The notes below the pieces were generated by a model. That model was not told where the DNA came from, ran no database searches, and was given only the letters and a program-made list of their open reading frames with translations. Below, one piece after another: positions 38,843 through 52,600 of a DNA stretch of 64,000 nt. The DNA comes from Oscheius sp. JU75 (lineage: Eukaryota > Nematoda > Chromadorea > Rhabditida > Rhabditidae): NCBI GenBank assembly GCA_037178855.1, contig JASJZC010000006.1:310001-374000 (forward strand), given 5' to 3'. The stretch's first letter is position 1; the number at the start of each line of letters is the position of its first letter. The position numbers and the translations under genes were made by a program.

Positions 38843-41800
38843 GCTGCCAGTCGAGGAGTTGCCTGCTGCCTGAAAGAACTCTTATCAGCTCTCGTTTATG
38901 ATTCAAGCCCAGAAAAAGAGAGAGAGAGAGAGAGACAGCACGCGAGAAAAGGAAATGAGGCAATTCTGCTCTTGCGCGCTGGAGAAGTGAAGTCAATCAG
39001 AGAGCACACGTCAAAAAATGTTGAAATGACATAAATTAGATCATCACTACAACAATGTGCGAAGCCAGGAAGGGAAGAAAAAGAAGGATTAGATTAGGAT
39101 TTGGAGTTTTGCAAGGGTGAGGGTGTCACACTCTGTCTCTTTGACTCTTCGTCTCTCTGTCTCTTTGTCTCTCCGTCTTTTTGTCTCTCTGTTTCTGTCT
39201 CTTTGTCTCTCAGACAAAACTCAAACATTTTCACACAAAAGCGAATTGGAAGCAACATGTTGCAAAAGCTCCGCCGTCACACACGCACTCAATTCTCTCT
39301 GTCTCTCGTGATCCCCTCAGGGAGCTCGGATCCTCAAAGCTTCCCCCTCTACTGCCCCCGTTCCAAAAACCAATTGTGTTTACCAACTTGAATGTCGGGT
39401 CGAAATTGCGCTTCCGGGTTTGGATTCCTAAGGCAACTTGCTTAGAAGTTTTCCTATTTTATGAACTAAAAATCGGAACAAAGCATAGGTTTTATCTAAA
39501 GGGATGTCTAAAAAAGGGTTGAAATGTTTTAAGATTCCCAATAAGCAGGAGGGCGAAGACAAGTCTTCCCGAGGCGGAGGACTAGAGCGCTTGGGCCTCG
39601 GGACGACGCGTGGGGGCTCAATAAAAACAGAGTGAAGGCGAGATGGAGGGCCAAAGTTTGAAAGAAGGAGGGGAAGAAGGTTTGCAGAGGGTGATGGGGA
39701 ACAAATTGGTTTGGATTCGATGGGGAGGAGACTGAGAGACAGGACAGTTTGTTCTATCTCTCACCAGTAGTCTACCCTGTTCCGTCCAGTTGTTAATATC
39801 TCTCTTGGTAGTCTACTTGACCGCAGTATCTATCTCTGTCTCTCTGTCTAGAAGCTTCTTTTGACGTGCTTCGACAAGTCCTCGACGAGTACTCTGACAA
39901 CTAGCAGTCTGAAAGCGACTCACTCTCCGACTTGCCTACACTCTAGAAGCCCCGTCTCTCTCTAGCCAATGGAATCCATCCTGGAAGCTCTACAGGACGA
40001 CTAGAAGCTGTAGTCGCTAGGCACTTACTAGTTTCTTCAAAGGACCGTCTTCGAGAATACGGTCAAGAGTCAGTGAGGAGAAGCAGAGAGATATGGACAG
40101 CGGGCGCCCGGAAGAACAGTAAAAAATGAGCACCATTTGGAATAGTTTATGTCTATGAGACTAATGACTAGAGTACTGGATTGTGAGAAAATGAAGAGAG
40201 ACAGGAGCAGTCAAACAATCGGGCATCTAGAGGCTGGGAAGAGAATCTAGCTGCTATTGGAAGTCGTAATAAAAATGACAGAGACAAGCTACTTCTTAAG
40301 ATCATGACAGTACGAAACATAATGCTCAGTACCCGTAAAGAGTTGTGAATAATCGTGAGGGAGAGATAGAGTGAAATGCAGGGTACGTGCTTGCCAAGGA
40401 CAACAGTACTCTGAGAATTCGAGGATAGGAAACTAACGATGTTATTTTGACCACTTAAGCAGGGATTCAGGATGAGTCCGAACGAATTAGTCAGTACAGA
40501 ACCGGAATCCACACACAAAGTTTAAAAAAAGAACTTCTCAAGAGAGAATCCAACGGTACAGGCTAAACAGAAGGGATAACACAGAGAGAAAGTCATATTA
40601 ACAGAGCCAGTTCGATTTCCTACCAATGAATAGGAAATTGACGGATACAGATCTGATGATCATACTGAAAGAGTTGCAAAGGAAGACACGTGGTTGAGAG
40701 ACACAGAGAGAGAGAGAGAGAGAGTCACTCGGGATTTCCGTTCCAATCAGGAAGACTCTAATTACTTTCTCCCACTCAGGAGAGACAGAGACAGGGACAG
40801 TGAGGGGGCGTGTCCCTGTCTCTTTAAAGGAAAGAAAACCCAAAGATCGAACTACAAAAGGTCAGATTCTCGATGATGATAGGGCGCCTAAAATTTCAAG
40901 TTCAACACGTGACCCATCAGGCTCCTTGGGCCAATTGCCACAAACAGAGGCTGTCACTGAGGGTGATTTATTAGAGGGCTGTTTGCAAGACGAGGGCCTG
41001 TTCCCTGTCACTGTCTCTCTGTCTCATCTAATCTCTGCCAGCTCCATCCATTGAAAATGAGGAACGCCTCAAGGGGGACAGGAAGTAGGCCTATTTGACA
41101 TTCATTGAACACAGAGAGACATGCTGAGAATGTTCTAGAAGGGAACCCTTTTTTATCGAAAAAGATTGAAAGCTTGTCGATGCGTGAAACGAGCCATTCA
41201 CTGTCATGGCAGGTCGTTTTCTCGGGGAGAGCGGGAATGATACGGGGGCTGATCAATGTCATAGAGTGTGCACATCGGAAGGAAAAGACACAATGGACGA
41301 TAAAATGTTCTAAACATCAACAGTATGTAAGGAGATGATGATAATAAGAAAATAGAGACAGAGACAGCAGACCAGAAGAAACAGAGCACTCCGACTGAAT
41401 TTTCAGATCCAAAACACCATTTTTCGGCCAACTTTCCAGAACAGGTTGTAGCCCATGCCAAAATCTACAACTTTGCAAAGCATCATTTTGCTCTAAAGTC
41501 GTTTCCTAGATCGGTGCAGAGCTATTTACCGTCTCACGCTAGTACCATCTCGCGCCGGTCTATCCCCATATATACCGGGTACAGGGCCTCCAGCTTTCGG
41601 GCTCAATTGATCATACCGGTACTCTCAGACCATGATCGTTGTAGAAGAAGTTTACCAAAATAGCTTTGAGAGAGGCTCTAACTTTGTGTCGGGCTTGGGC
41701 CATTTTTTCTGCTAGTATATTAAGAACACGCTATTTTGTCGAGGAGAGACTGAAGATAAGAGAACCAGGAGTAACTCAAGTGTCAGTGACAATAACATAG

Positions 41801-42996
41801 ACAGTGAGACAGTAGTCAGTCGCTCCCGGGAGTCACACGCCTCCTATATCCTCTTACCAAACCAGTTCTCCCCTCACAAATACCTAACTTCATATGCAGA
41901 TCCTCACTTTGTATCTCACTGCCTTCTCTGTTCAAAACTCTCTCTCTCCCCGACTTATGGCTTTGGTCTCTGCACGAAACGTCGGCCCGGCTCTGTTTGC
42001 ATAATTTCTTTGCCTGGGAAATCAAAAGCGTGGGGAGCCTATTTCTTGGCAAAAAGTTTTGAAAAGTCAGAAAGTCAAATATGGTTGTTTGCAGCCTGAC
42101 TGATTGAACATTGGGGGCAGTAAAAGTCTGCAAAAAGACCGATATTTATGGGCTATTCGTCACTGCTAATGAGTGCCATAAAGGTAGATGTTACGCCATG
42201 TCGTTGCTACTGACAGGGGGATGGGTTGTAAACTAATGGGAACAGGGACAGAGAGACAGAGACACAAAGAATGAGAGCATAGAACAAGAGTCGACCCTGC
42301 TCCCCCATCGTTAATTGAATAATAACGATCCCTAGATGGCGGCTGTCTCATTCATAAACGATTATGAGCGGAACAGAAGGCCTCCTGCCACGCACACATG
42401 GCGGGAGGATCTTCGATTTATCGTGGTGCTGATTCCGAAAAGTAAACAAAGAGTAAGAGGAAAAGAATATGGCAGAGTGGAAAGCGGAGAGGATTTGGGG
42501 TCAAAGAGCCGAGGACGACGAGTGTTTTGCGAGGTCGGGTGATCTGTGAGCAGCATAGAAAAGAGGAGAGGGAGTAGGTAACGGGAAGGGCCAAGGAGAG
42601 CGAGAAAGAGAGACAGGCAGGCAGAGTCACTTCTACCGAGATAGTGTGAGATCTTGGCCACCATTATGCTCGGCGGTGTATGAAATGAGAACAGCTGTTT
42701 TTGATGAGGCCGGCAAAGATCTCCCTCTCGCTCTCCTGCAGCGAAATGAGCGCGATATATAAATTTGAGCTGACAGCTTCCGAGTGTCAATAGAACCTGG
42801 ACAAATAAAAGTCAGAATGTTGGTCAGTAAGCTCTGGTGTCACTGTCTCTCTGTCATTTCCTCTCTCTATCTTTCTGCTTCTCGCTGTCCATGAGTCTTT
42901 TCGTCTTTCTGTTTCTCTGTCTCTCTGTAACCCTGTATCTCTCTCCCTATCCTATCCCCACTTTTCCCTATCAGCTACAACGTATTCCCACTTTAT
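38843..42996. other. Gene-poor intergenic DNA
   Basis: No gene is supported. It holds the upstream region of carbonic anhydrase, pyrimidine patches of TCTCTGTC type at 39130-39215, a full R1 copy at 41.4 kb and scattered purine tracts. Open frames here (for example about 142 codons on the minus strand near 42.4-42.8 kb) lack domains and splice context. Confidence 0.55.
41415..41733 (+). repeat. R1 dispersed element, near full length
   Basis: This is the second complete copy. In order it has 'tttttcggccaac', 'gttgtagcccatg', 'tctacaactttgcaaagcat', 'tttgctctaaagtcg', 'gtaccatctcgc', 'ccccatatataccggg', 'ctcagaccatgatcgttg', 'gtttaccaaaatagc' and 'ttttttctgctagt'. With the 7.1 kb copy it defines an element of about 320-370 bp. 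There is no open frame and there are no obvious terminal inverted repeats. Confidence 0.8.
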
Positions 42997-45900
42997 TTAT
43001 CTACCAAAATAGTTGGCTCCAGCCACCGCTGCTGCAACTTGAGCTTGTACGGGCCGTCTTCTCAATTCATCCTTGAATCGCCTCTTAGCCACATGGAGGA
43101 ACTCTTTCCTCATGCTTACTTCCTCCTCCTTCAGTCTTGTCTTCAGGAGAAGAGCCTTGCTCTTTCCATCCTCCATAAGAATACTGTACACGGCCTGGTA
43201 TTGCAGCCGAGTAGAGGGATCATACGACTGTTCCATAATCATAATGATGGCTGACCATTGTCTGAGCCATTCCAGAGAGTTTCCAGAGACCTCAGAGGTG
43301 TATGGATAAAACAGTTTGTGCTTACCTCAATATAGGTGTTGGTCATCATGGCAATCAGCATGTTGATCAAGAGGATAGTGACAAGGAGCATGTAGATGAC
43401 GAAGGTTATCTAAAATGGAAGCGTCTCCTCTTTGTCTCTTTGTCTGTGTCTCTGTCTCTCACCTTCCCGATGACAGTATGCTCACAGTCCTCCAGTTGCT
43501 CAAAAAATACAGAAAACTCTGTCAGACTCATGATGAACATTCTGACGTAGGACTCTGCCACATTGGACATGATACTCTTCTCTCTCCTTTCGGAGTGATA
43601 GTTTGGATCATTTCTCTTGTAGCCAAGGAATATTATGTAGAAAGCTGCAACCATCTATGTCCTTAAAATGTCCATACCCTGTGAGAATCCAATAACAATG
43701 ACCAAGTAGATGAGAAAGAAGCGCATGAGGTCTCGAAGAATGATCTTGTAGAGCATTAGGACGAATGGACCGACAGATTTGAAACCTCTGAAGAGTCAGA
43801 GAGTGACAGAGACAGAGACTGGAAGTGACAGTGACAGTGACAAACCTGCAGAAGAACAGAAACTTGACAGCTGTCAAGAGTACAGTCATGACCCAGACGA
43901 TATCCTCCGCCTCGTCCAGACAGAGCAGTCTCAGAACAAAGCCAATAAGCATAAGACAACAGGAGATGAGAAAGACTGTCTTGGCCGGAAAACCTGACAA
44001 TCCAAGAAAGTACATCTTCCTGCCAACATTCCGAATATGCAGCCATGTCTGGACAAGATACAAGGTGGCACCCAAGACAGATATGATGCTCAGAACGTGG
44101 TAGGCCAAAAATTTGAGGCATTTTCAAAGATGTCCAAAAAACTGACCAGATCTTTGCCTCTTAGCGCATGCCAATCCCATTTGGCAGTACAGAGGAGCTG
44201 TCTCTTGCCCAAATCCCTTTCGAAAGGTGTTGGGCGAATGAGAAAACAGATCAGAACACAGAAAAAGTAGCAAATGTACATGAAGAGCTGAGAGAAGAGC
44301 CTGAAAAGCTTGTGGCTTAGAAAGTATGGGAATAGTACGTGTTGCGACCATAAGTGGCCCATTTTAATTGGACAAGCTGTTCCAAGAGTATAGGTAAGAG
44401 TTCCAGATGGGCCGACTTCTCACCGTAAACCACAATGGCCAAGGCGGAGTCACGGTTTATCTGGAAATGGCGTCTGACAGAAATAGTTTACAATTTTCTT
44501 TACCTTTCCGGTCGTAGGCTCAATCGAATCCAAATACTCCAAAGGATAAACGCTTTCTTGAACATCGCCAAAAGTCCAATTGACAGTCTGCTCCTCCTCT
44601 ATGATCTTCTTAAACATCTAAACTCTCTGTCAGTTTCAAATTCGCAGAAGAATACCTCTCGTCTGGCCAGAAAAGCTGCGAGGGTGAAGGGAGTCAAATT
44701 CTGTCTATTTAGGACTCGAAGATTGGCGCCAAGGCTGATGGCCATTTTGAACATTTCCTGACATTTTTCTCAAAATTAGGGAAAGAAGTTTGGCTGATGC
44801 CCCGTTGGGGCTCGTGACAGGTAGATGTTGCTCTAGTCGAGCTACCCTGACAGGAACAATGTTCTTCCAGAGAAGCTCTCTCCCAAACTGGCTTGACTTG
44901 CAAAAAGTGATTGCTGTCACGAAGTATCTGTGACAAATTGCCAATTAGGGCTTCAGACACACACATAGACTTTTGGGCATTTTGAACAAGGTACTAACCC
45001 AGTTCTCATGAATGACACAAATGTGGAGAACGGTATTCCCATTGGTGTCTACGGCATTGAGATCGGCTCCTTTGGCCACCAGCATCCGGAAACATTCCAT
45101 TTGGGAGAGACAGGCAGCGAAGGAAAGTGGGTACTCTCCCCAGTAGAGATGTCTGGAAGCGCTGTCTCTGTGCGTTCTGTCTTTGTGTCTCTGTTTCCCT
45201 GTCTCTCTATCTCTGTGCCTGTCGCTTTCACTCACCCCGGATAGTTCGTATGCTTCGAAATGCTCGCGTGTTCAACGTCTGACTGATCTGTTCTCGATCC
45301 TTTCTGATCATCACAAGTAAAGAAGTTTCCTGAACAACGGGAATCCACATCGGCACCGTTCTTCAGGAGGAACCGAACAATTTCAGGGTTCTCGGAGACT
45401 ATCGCCATATGAAGAGCTGTCTCTCCTAAACTGGTGGTCAACTTGTAGTTTTTGGACGGTTACCGTAATACTCATCATTGATGTAAAAGTCGTTAATGAC
45501 TTTGGGAAATCGGATGAGGAGCTGTTCCGCTAGGAGCTTCATGTGCTTTGGGAGACCTGAAATAGATCTCCCTATCTCTGTGTCTCTGTCTTTTTGTCTC
45601 TCTGTCTCTTGGCCTCTATACTTCTCTGTCTCTTTATCTCTCTGCCACCTTACCGGATAAGAAACACGTATGTAGCAGTGTCTCTCCGACAGCTCCTCTG
45701 GAATCCAATCTCCAGCAAACAAATTTCCTCTCGGTAGAGTGAGCCGGAGAATATGTACTTCCTAAAGAACATACTCGTCTTTCGGTTCAATCGAATCCCA
45801 ACCCGTTCTCTCTCGGTGCCTCTGAGCAATAATCTCATTGATAAGCAGCTGATCGCCTTCTCCGTCATTGTAAAGCATGGGCTTGACCTTTTCCTCAATC

Positions 45901-46100
45901 AATGCATCCAGTTTATCTGTGCTTCCTGTTCGCAGGGCTTCCCTTGCTGCATTGGCCAATTCCCCATTGCCAGTGACATCTGCCAGTTTGTTCATGGCAT
46001 TACTCCGACTGTTAACCTGAGACTTATCTCGAAGATACCGCGAAAGAGAACGAACCTGATCCTTTATTCCAGCAGTCACAGTGCTGGAGGTGTTGCCCAT
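42997..46100 (-). CDS. TRPV cation channel (OCR/OSM-9 family), frame-disrupted
   Basis: Sensory cation channel. Minus-strand exons: 46100-45654, 45556-45464, 45425-45236, 45152-44999, 44757-44656, 44617-44504, 44460-44339, 44300-43846, 43787-43678, 43644-43463, 43409-43326 and 43290-42997; about 780 residues if frames are bridged. MGNTSS suggests N-myristoylation, as in OCR-type channels. The ankyrin region has family signatures ([54 protein letters not shown]). The channel part runs from KWATYGRN, through membrane segments such as [20 protein letters not shown] and the pre-pore IIYLV/GFSQAFYIIF stretch, to S6 ([16 protein letters not shown]). The C-terminal tail starts near EWLRQW. Two places need one extra base to keep frame: near 45775 (after DEYVL, before [10 protein letters not shown]) and near 44112 in a run of five Ts (FENASNF then LAYHVLS). 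Either the gene is decaying or these are one-base indels in the assembly. An in-frame ATG 14 codons upstream is an alternative start. Which ocr paralogue this is remains uncertain. Confidence 0.85.
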
Positions 46101-46604
46101 GTCGTAGACGAAAACGCGAGAATAGAACGGACATAAAGGCATTCATGCATGGGGAGAGTCGGAAACTAGGACCAGTTCCGGAAGTAGAGAGTCAGAAACT
46201 TTATTTAAGAACAGAATTGAAAGGATGTCCACGGCATCTGTGTTGAAAGCCAGAACATGTACTAGACATCTGGTTCTGATATAGGGGGTCTCTCTGACTT
46301 TTTAGCTTCCTAACACTCTATCTCTGTGTGGATCTATCTTTCTCTCTCTATCTCTTCGTCTCTCTGCCTCTGTCTCTCATACCTAGTCAAGAATATTTAT
46401 TGAACGATAACGGTATGAATGGCAGCACCAATAGAATTGTACGGATTGTATTTTTGGGGCAAATGGCAGTAGAGTCTGGTTGTGGTTTTGAGAACGGTAT
46501 CACATAAATTATTAAAAATCCAGTAGTAAGGCAGTGTTAGAGAGATTTCAAGTAGTATTGGCGCCTATTAGAAAGAAAGTTGGGAGATTGTAGGGTTGGT
46601 GGGA
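46101..46604. other. Intergenic gap between collagen and TRPV genes
   Basis: About 500 bp between the collagen stop and the channel start, both on the minus strand. Two minus-strand AATAAA hexamers (46396-46401 and 46200-46205) could end the collagen mRNA, leaving little room for the channel promoter. The gap is larger than usual for a nematode operon but co-transcription is not excluded. A TCTCTGTC-type patch lies at 46320-46378. Confidence 0.5.
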
Positions 46605-49600
46605 TCAACGGCGACCATCCGTGTTCTTGATACAAACTTGGCAGCGAGAGACGCGTGTTCTCAAAGAGCCGGCCTTCAGGGTCTGGGACTCAGGAATCTG
46701 GAAAATCAAAGTTTGTCACTGTCACTGATTGTCAAAAAAGTGATGTTTTACAGTTATAGAGCTCGATTTGCTCTACGCTTCCGCAATACGTTGCAAACCG
46801 GAACGGTGTGCCAGGTCATCAGAACGGATTTATTCCAGATGTAAGGTACTTTTTTCCACTGACTTACTGTCTCTGTCTCTCTGTCCCTCTCCGACTACAG
46901 TTTCCTTCTATTCCTTTTCTTTTTGAGCAGAAGACCTCTATTGGTACCTATTTTCTTTTCAAGACCTGGCTACTTTAAAGGGCCTCTGTCACCTACCTTG
47001 AACTCCTGATCATTATCGATGGTGGTTAGCCAGAAGCTGAACTTGTTGGCAAAGTAGTGACAGCTGCCTCGGGCTCCGTTACATTCGATGAAGGGGGTGG
47101 CACGGAAGTCCTCTAGACAGGAACCAGGAGAGGACAGGGACTGTCCACCTCCTTCGGCTCCAGCTCCAGTGTGCATGGCGAAGGAGTATCCAATCCAGAG
47201 ACTGTTCCATCCAGCTGGACAGTTGGGGATCTGGATTGTTTGTGAGTGGACGGCGATGGTGTTGGCCGGAGCTTCACATACAGCACATCTGGAAAATTGG
47301 GAAAGTGAGAGGGACAGAGACACTATTCTTACCTGGAGATATAGGGCTCGATCTCCTGCTCATTAACTGGCATCATCGGGATAGGAGCAGTGGTCGACAG
47401 CCAGTAGGACTTGTCATTTCTGGAGGCATAGTTGCAGACGTTGTTGAAGTCACAGAACAAGAACGGCATGGTCGAGAATCGTTGGAGGCAAGAACCAGCA
47501 TGTCCTGAAGGCAAGTTTACTGTCTCTCTGTCAGAAAACTAACCGAGATCCTGATTGTGGGACTTCTCGTTTCCTTCGATGTAAAGGAGAGAGTATCCGT
47601 CCCAGAGCTTCGTCTGGCCGTCAGGACATCTGGGTACTTCGGAAGTTTGAGAGTGTTTGACGAGGAGGAAACCGTCGCGGTAGCTAGGGCCAGGAGGTCC
47701 AGCAGCTCCAGGGTATCCAGGTCCTCCAGGGGCTGAAAAGATTTGATTGTAGGATGAAGAGAGAATGACAATGACTGTGACTGTGACAAAACTCACATCC
47801 GGGCACTCCATCCAGACCAGGGAAGCCAGGCAGACCAGCCATTCCCTTCTCTCCAGGCAGGCCAGGAGCTCCAGGGAATCCGTCATTTCCACGTCCTCCA
47901 GGCAGTCCAGGTGGGCCATCGTTTCCTGGAGGTCCATCCAGACCGGGCAGACCCTTCTCTCCACGAATTCCAGGAACTCCGGGCAAACCGGCGTCTCCCT
48001 TGGATCCAGGTTGGGCCAAGTTCGAAGGTCCTGGGGGTCCGACGGGTCCAGCGGGTCCCATAGGTCCGGGCATTCCGTCGCGACCAGGAGCTCCAGGGTA
48101 TCCGGAGTCTCCTTTGAGTCCCGGCAGACCTGGCTGTCCGGGCAATCCAGAGAGGCCAGCATCTCCCTAAAAGATTCGAGATTGACTGGAGTACAAAAAT
48201 ATTACCTTAATTCCTGGGAATCCAGGCAGACCGCTCTCTCCTTTCATTCCTGGCAGACCAGGAAGTCCAGCCTGACCGGGCTGTCCACCCAGGCCGGCTT
48301 CTCCCTTGATTCCAGGCAGTCCAGGCATACCATCCTTTCCGGGCATGCCAGGAAGTCCATTGTCTCCACGCTTGCCAGGAGTTCCAGGTTGTCCGGGCTC
48401 TCCCTTGGTTCCGGGGAAGCCGGGCATTCCACTGTCTCCCTTGAGTCCAGGCGTTCCAGGGTATCCTGGCAGACCGCCGTCTCCTTTGGCTCCAGGCAGT
48501 CCAGGAAGTCCATCCTTTCCGGGGTATCCTGGTGCTCCATTGGGTCCGACAGGTCCAGCGATCGATTGACCAGGAGAGCCGGGAAGACCCGGGAGTCCAC
48601 CCATACCTTTCTCTCCGGGTGCTCCACTGAGTCCGTCACGTCCAGGTCCTCCGGGGTATCCGTTGTCTCCCTTAACTCCCGGCAGACCAGGCAATCCATC
48701 CTTTCCGGGGTATCCGTTGCCGCCCTTGGTTCCAGGGAATCCGGGAAGACCGGCGTCTCCCTTCGATCCGGGCAGTCCAGGTTGTCCGGGCAGACCGGGC
48801 AGGCCGCTATCTCCCTTGAGACCGGGAACTCCGTCGAGTCCTCTGTCACCTGGGGCTCCAGGGTATCCGGGTGTTCCCTTCTCTCCTCTGATTCCGGGCA
48901 CGCCAGAGAGTCCATCTTGTCCAGGAGAACCAGGCAGTCCGGGCTGTCCAGAAAGTCCAGCCTCTCCCTTCATACCAGGCAGTCCGGGCATGCCATCCTT
49001 TCCGGGGTATCCGTCCTGTCCAGGGTATCCGGCCTCTCCCTTAAGACCAGGGAAGCCAGGAAGACCGTCCTGTCCAGGGGCTCCGGGGTTTCCAGGACGA
49101 CCTTGTTTGCCGGGGATTCCGGCCAGACCCTTCTCTCCGGGGAAGCCAGGCTGTCCGATTCCGGGCAGACCACGTTCTCCTTTCTGTCCGGGAATTCCGG
49201 GAAGTCCAGAAGGTCCTTGGGGTCCACGAAGTCCGGGCTGTCCAGGCAGACCAGCGTCTCCCTTCTGTCCATCGCGGGCTGCCGGTCCGGGCTCTCCCTA
49301 AATGGAGTTTGATTGGGTGGGGGAAACACTGTACCTTGTCTCCAGGCAGTCCGTTGAATCCACGATCTCCCTTGGTTCCAGGTACTCCGGGGAGTCCGTC
49401 ACGTCCAGGTCCACCAGGGAATCCGTTGTTACCCTTTGTTCCAGGCAGACCAGGCATTCCGGGGCGTCCATCCTCTCCCTTGGGTCCGGGGATTCCGGGA
49501 AGACCAGACAGACCAGCCTCTCCTGTAAGAATACAGTCACTGTCTGTCTCTCTAAACTTACCCTTAGTTCCAGGCACTCCGGGAATTCCATTGAAACCCT

Positions 49601-52600
49601 TGGTTCCCGGGAATCCAGGCTGTCCAGATTGTCCTGGTAGTCCAGGAGCTCCAGGCAGACCAGCATCTCCCTTCAGTCCAGCGACTCCTGGAAGACCAGC
49701 AAGTCCATCATCTCCCTTAGCTCCAGGGATGCCAGGAAGTCCATCCTGTCCGGGCGGTCCAACAGGTCCTTCCTTTCCAGGCTGTCCAGGGTATCCAGCT
49801 TCTCCCTTGAGTCCAGGCAGACCGGGTTGTCCAGGCAGACCAGGCAGACCGTCAGTTCCCTTGTTTCCAGGGGCACCGGGGAAGCCTCTCTGTCCTTCTA
49901 GTCCAGGCTGTCCAGGCAGCCCAGGCAATCCGGAGTCTCCCTTCAGTCCGGGGAATCCAGGAGATCCAGGCTGTCCAGTCATGCTTCTTCCGGCTTCTCC
50001 CTTGGGTCCAGGGGCTCCAGGGAGTCCAGGGAATCCACCATCTCCCTTGGGTCCAGGAATTCCAGGTAGACCAGGAACTCCATTGAATCCCTTCTCTCCG
50101 GGCGTTCCGACCGGTCCTGGCAGACCAGGCTGTCCAGGCTGACCGTACTCTCCTTTCTGGCCAGGCAGACCAGGAAGGCCATTCGATCCGGGCTCTCCAG
50201 GACGTCCAGGGAAACCACCGTCTCCCTTGGGTCCGGGCAGACCAGGGAATCCGGGTTCTCCAGGCGTTCCAGGCTGGACGAGGTCATGAGGAACCTGTCC
50301 GGGAGGTCCTTGAGGTCCAGGCTGTCCGTCGAGACCAGGCAGACCAGCTTCTCCCTTCTGTCCGGGGAAACCTGGGGATCCAGGTTGTCCGTAGCCGGCT
50401 TCTCCCTTCAGCCCAGGCATGCCGGGGAGTCCATCGTTTCCGGGCTTGCCTTGAAGTCCAGGAAGACCAGGCTCTCCCTGAAAGTTGGAGAGTTATTGAG
50501 GAAGAGAGACGGAGAGAAAAAGATACATGAACAGGACACCCGGTTTTCATACCCTAAACATTTTCTGGACCTCAGAGCATGATTGTTGTAGAACAAGCTT
50601 ACCGAAGTAGCTTCGAGAGTAATCTAGGGAAAAATAGTGCCTTTAGCAATGAATAGGGCTCTGGCCTGACTTTATGTCGGGCCAGAGCCCTATCCTCCTG
50701 CGAGCGTTGTGAAAACACTTTGTAATACAAGATCATCCCTCATCGGATTTTTTAGTTTGGAATGGAAACTCGTGATATAGCCGCGACTACGTACACTGAG
50801 AGACAGAGATACTCTTACCTTCTCTCCAGGGAATCCAGGCTGTCCAGGAGCTCCAGACAGACCAGGAGTTCCGGGCAGGCCATCCTGTCCGGCTTGTCCA
50901 TTGAATCCAGCCTCTCCCTTCATTCCAGGGTATCCAGGAGGTCCGGGACGAAGAGTCAGCTGAGTAGGTTCTCCCTTCTGTCCAGGCATGCCGGGCAGTC
51001 CATCGATTCCGGGGGGTCCAGGGGATCCAGGACGTCCACCAACTCCAGGCTGACCATCATCTCCTGGGTCTCCAGTGGGTCCGGGGATTCCGGGCAGTCC
51101 TCGTTCTCCTTGCAGGCCGGGCTGTCCAGGGAATCCAGATGTTCCCTTTTCTCCCTTGGCTCCAGGAGCACAAGCGGAGCAGGTGCCTCCTCTGTCTCCC
51201 TTCAGTCCAGGCAGACCGGGCAGACCGGGCGACCCGTCGCGTCCATCGTAACCCTTAGGTCCCACGGGTCCACGGGGACCGGGTGAGCCGGGCAGTCCAT
51301 TGAGTGAGTCTCCGGGAGAACCACGAGGTCCAGGCAGACCAGTCTCCCCCTTTCTTCCTTCCATTCCGTTGAGTCCAGGGCGACCATCCTTTCCTGGGAG
51401 TCCGGGAATACTAGCTCCGGGAGTTCCACGGTATCCGGGCTCTCCCTTGGGTCCAGGCAGACCGGGGTTTCCTTTAGGACCCGGGGTCCCAGGATTTCCA
51501 GGGTATCCACCATCTCCTTTGTCTCCTTTGGGGCCGGGAAGTCCTTCCATTCCGGGTAGACCAGGGGCTCCGGGTCCTCCGGGCTGTCCGAGAGGTCCTT
51601 GGGGACCAGGCGAACCAGGGTAGCCGTCAGTTCCAGGTGGCCCAGGGTTTCCGGGACGTCCGGGGAGTCCAGGAGGTCCAGGAGGTCCGTCAGTGAAGCT
51701 TCCGCCCTGAAAATGAGGAGGTTTGATCTGTCTCTCTGCTTCTAGTTCTCTACGTCTCACTGTACTCTCAACTTACACCAGGAGGTCCAGGAGGTCCACT
51801 GTTTCCTTTGGGTCCATCTCTTCCAGGGTATCCAGCCTCTCCCTTCTGTCCGGGCAGACCAGCCAATCCGGGCATTCCATCGGTACCACGGTCTCCCTTG
51901 TATCCTCCGGGACCAGGATTTCCGTTTCTTCCTTCTTTTCCCTAAATGTCTTTACATGGGCGAGACGGTCAAGTGACTTACTCTGGGACCAGGCTGTCCA
52001 GACAGACCCTTCTCTCCCTTCATTCCAGGCAGTCCAGGCTGTCCGGGAATACCGGCGTTTCCAGGATAACCGCGGTTTCCGTTCTCTCCGGGGTCTCCCT
52101 GAAACCCTTACGTTAGCCGAGACGGTACGGGTGAGCTGGAAACAGGATAGGCACACAACCAAGGGCACACTAGAAGGAGCTAAGAAACTGAAGCGAGAAG
52201 CCATGCTAGGGGTTTGACTCTAGACCTACCTCTCTTACTGTCTACGAAACTGTCCATGTCTCTGCCTCGACTACCATGTCTACTGTGGCCTTTTTCGTCT
52301 CTCGTACTGTTTATATGATTCACTGCTTGACTACCTCTCCTCTCTGTCTTTCACATGTGTTGACTACCACTTCTTACTCTCTCTGGCTCCTGCTTTACTC
52401 ATACTGAACCAGTGCTTAGTTTCTTGACTATCTCTGTCTCTTCCAGACCCCCTCAGTGTCGCTTGACTCCTACCGATCCTGTCTCTTTACTACCTCTGCA
52501 TGTCTGTCTGTTCAAAGCTTTTTCTCTTGACACACTTCTATTGATTCTCTTTTTTGACTACCTCTGCTCTGTTTTTAGACACTATCTTTGTCTCTTGACC

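Noticed and set aside
47765-50142. Plus-strand frames of up to 515 codons (SRQSR-like and PGSPG-like repeats)
   Set aside because: They are antisense shadows of the let-2 Gly-X-Y coding exons on the minus strand.
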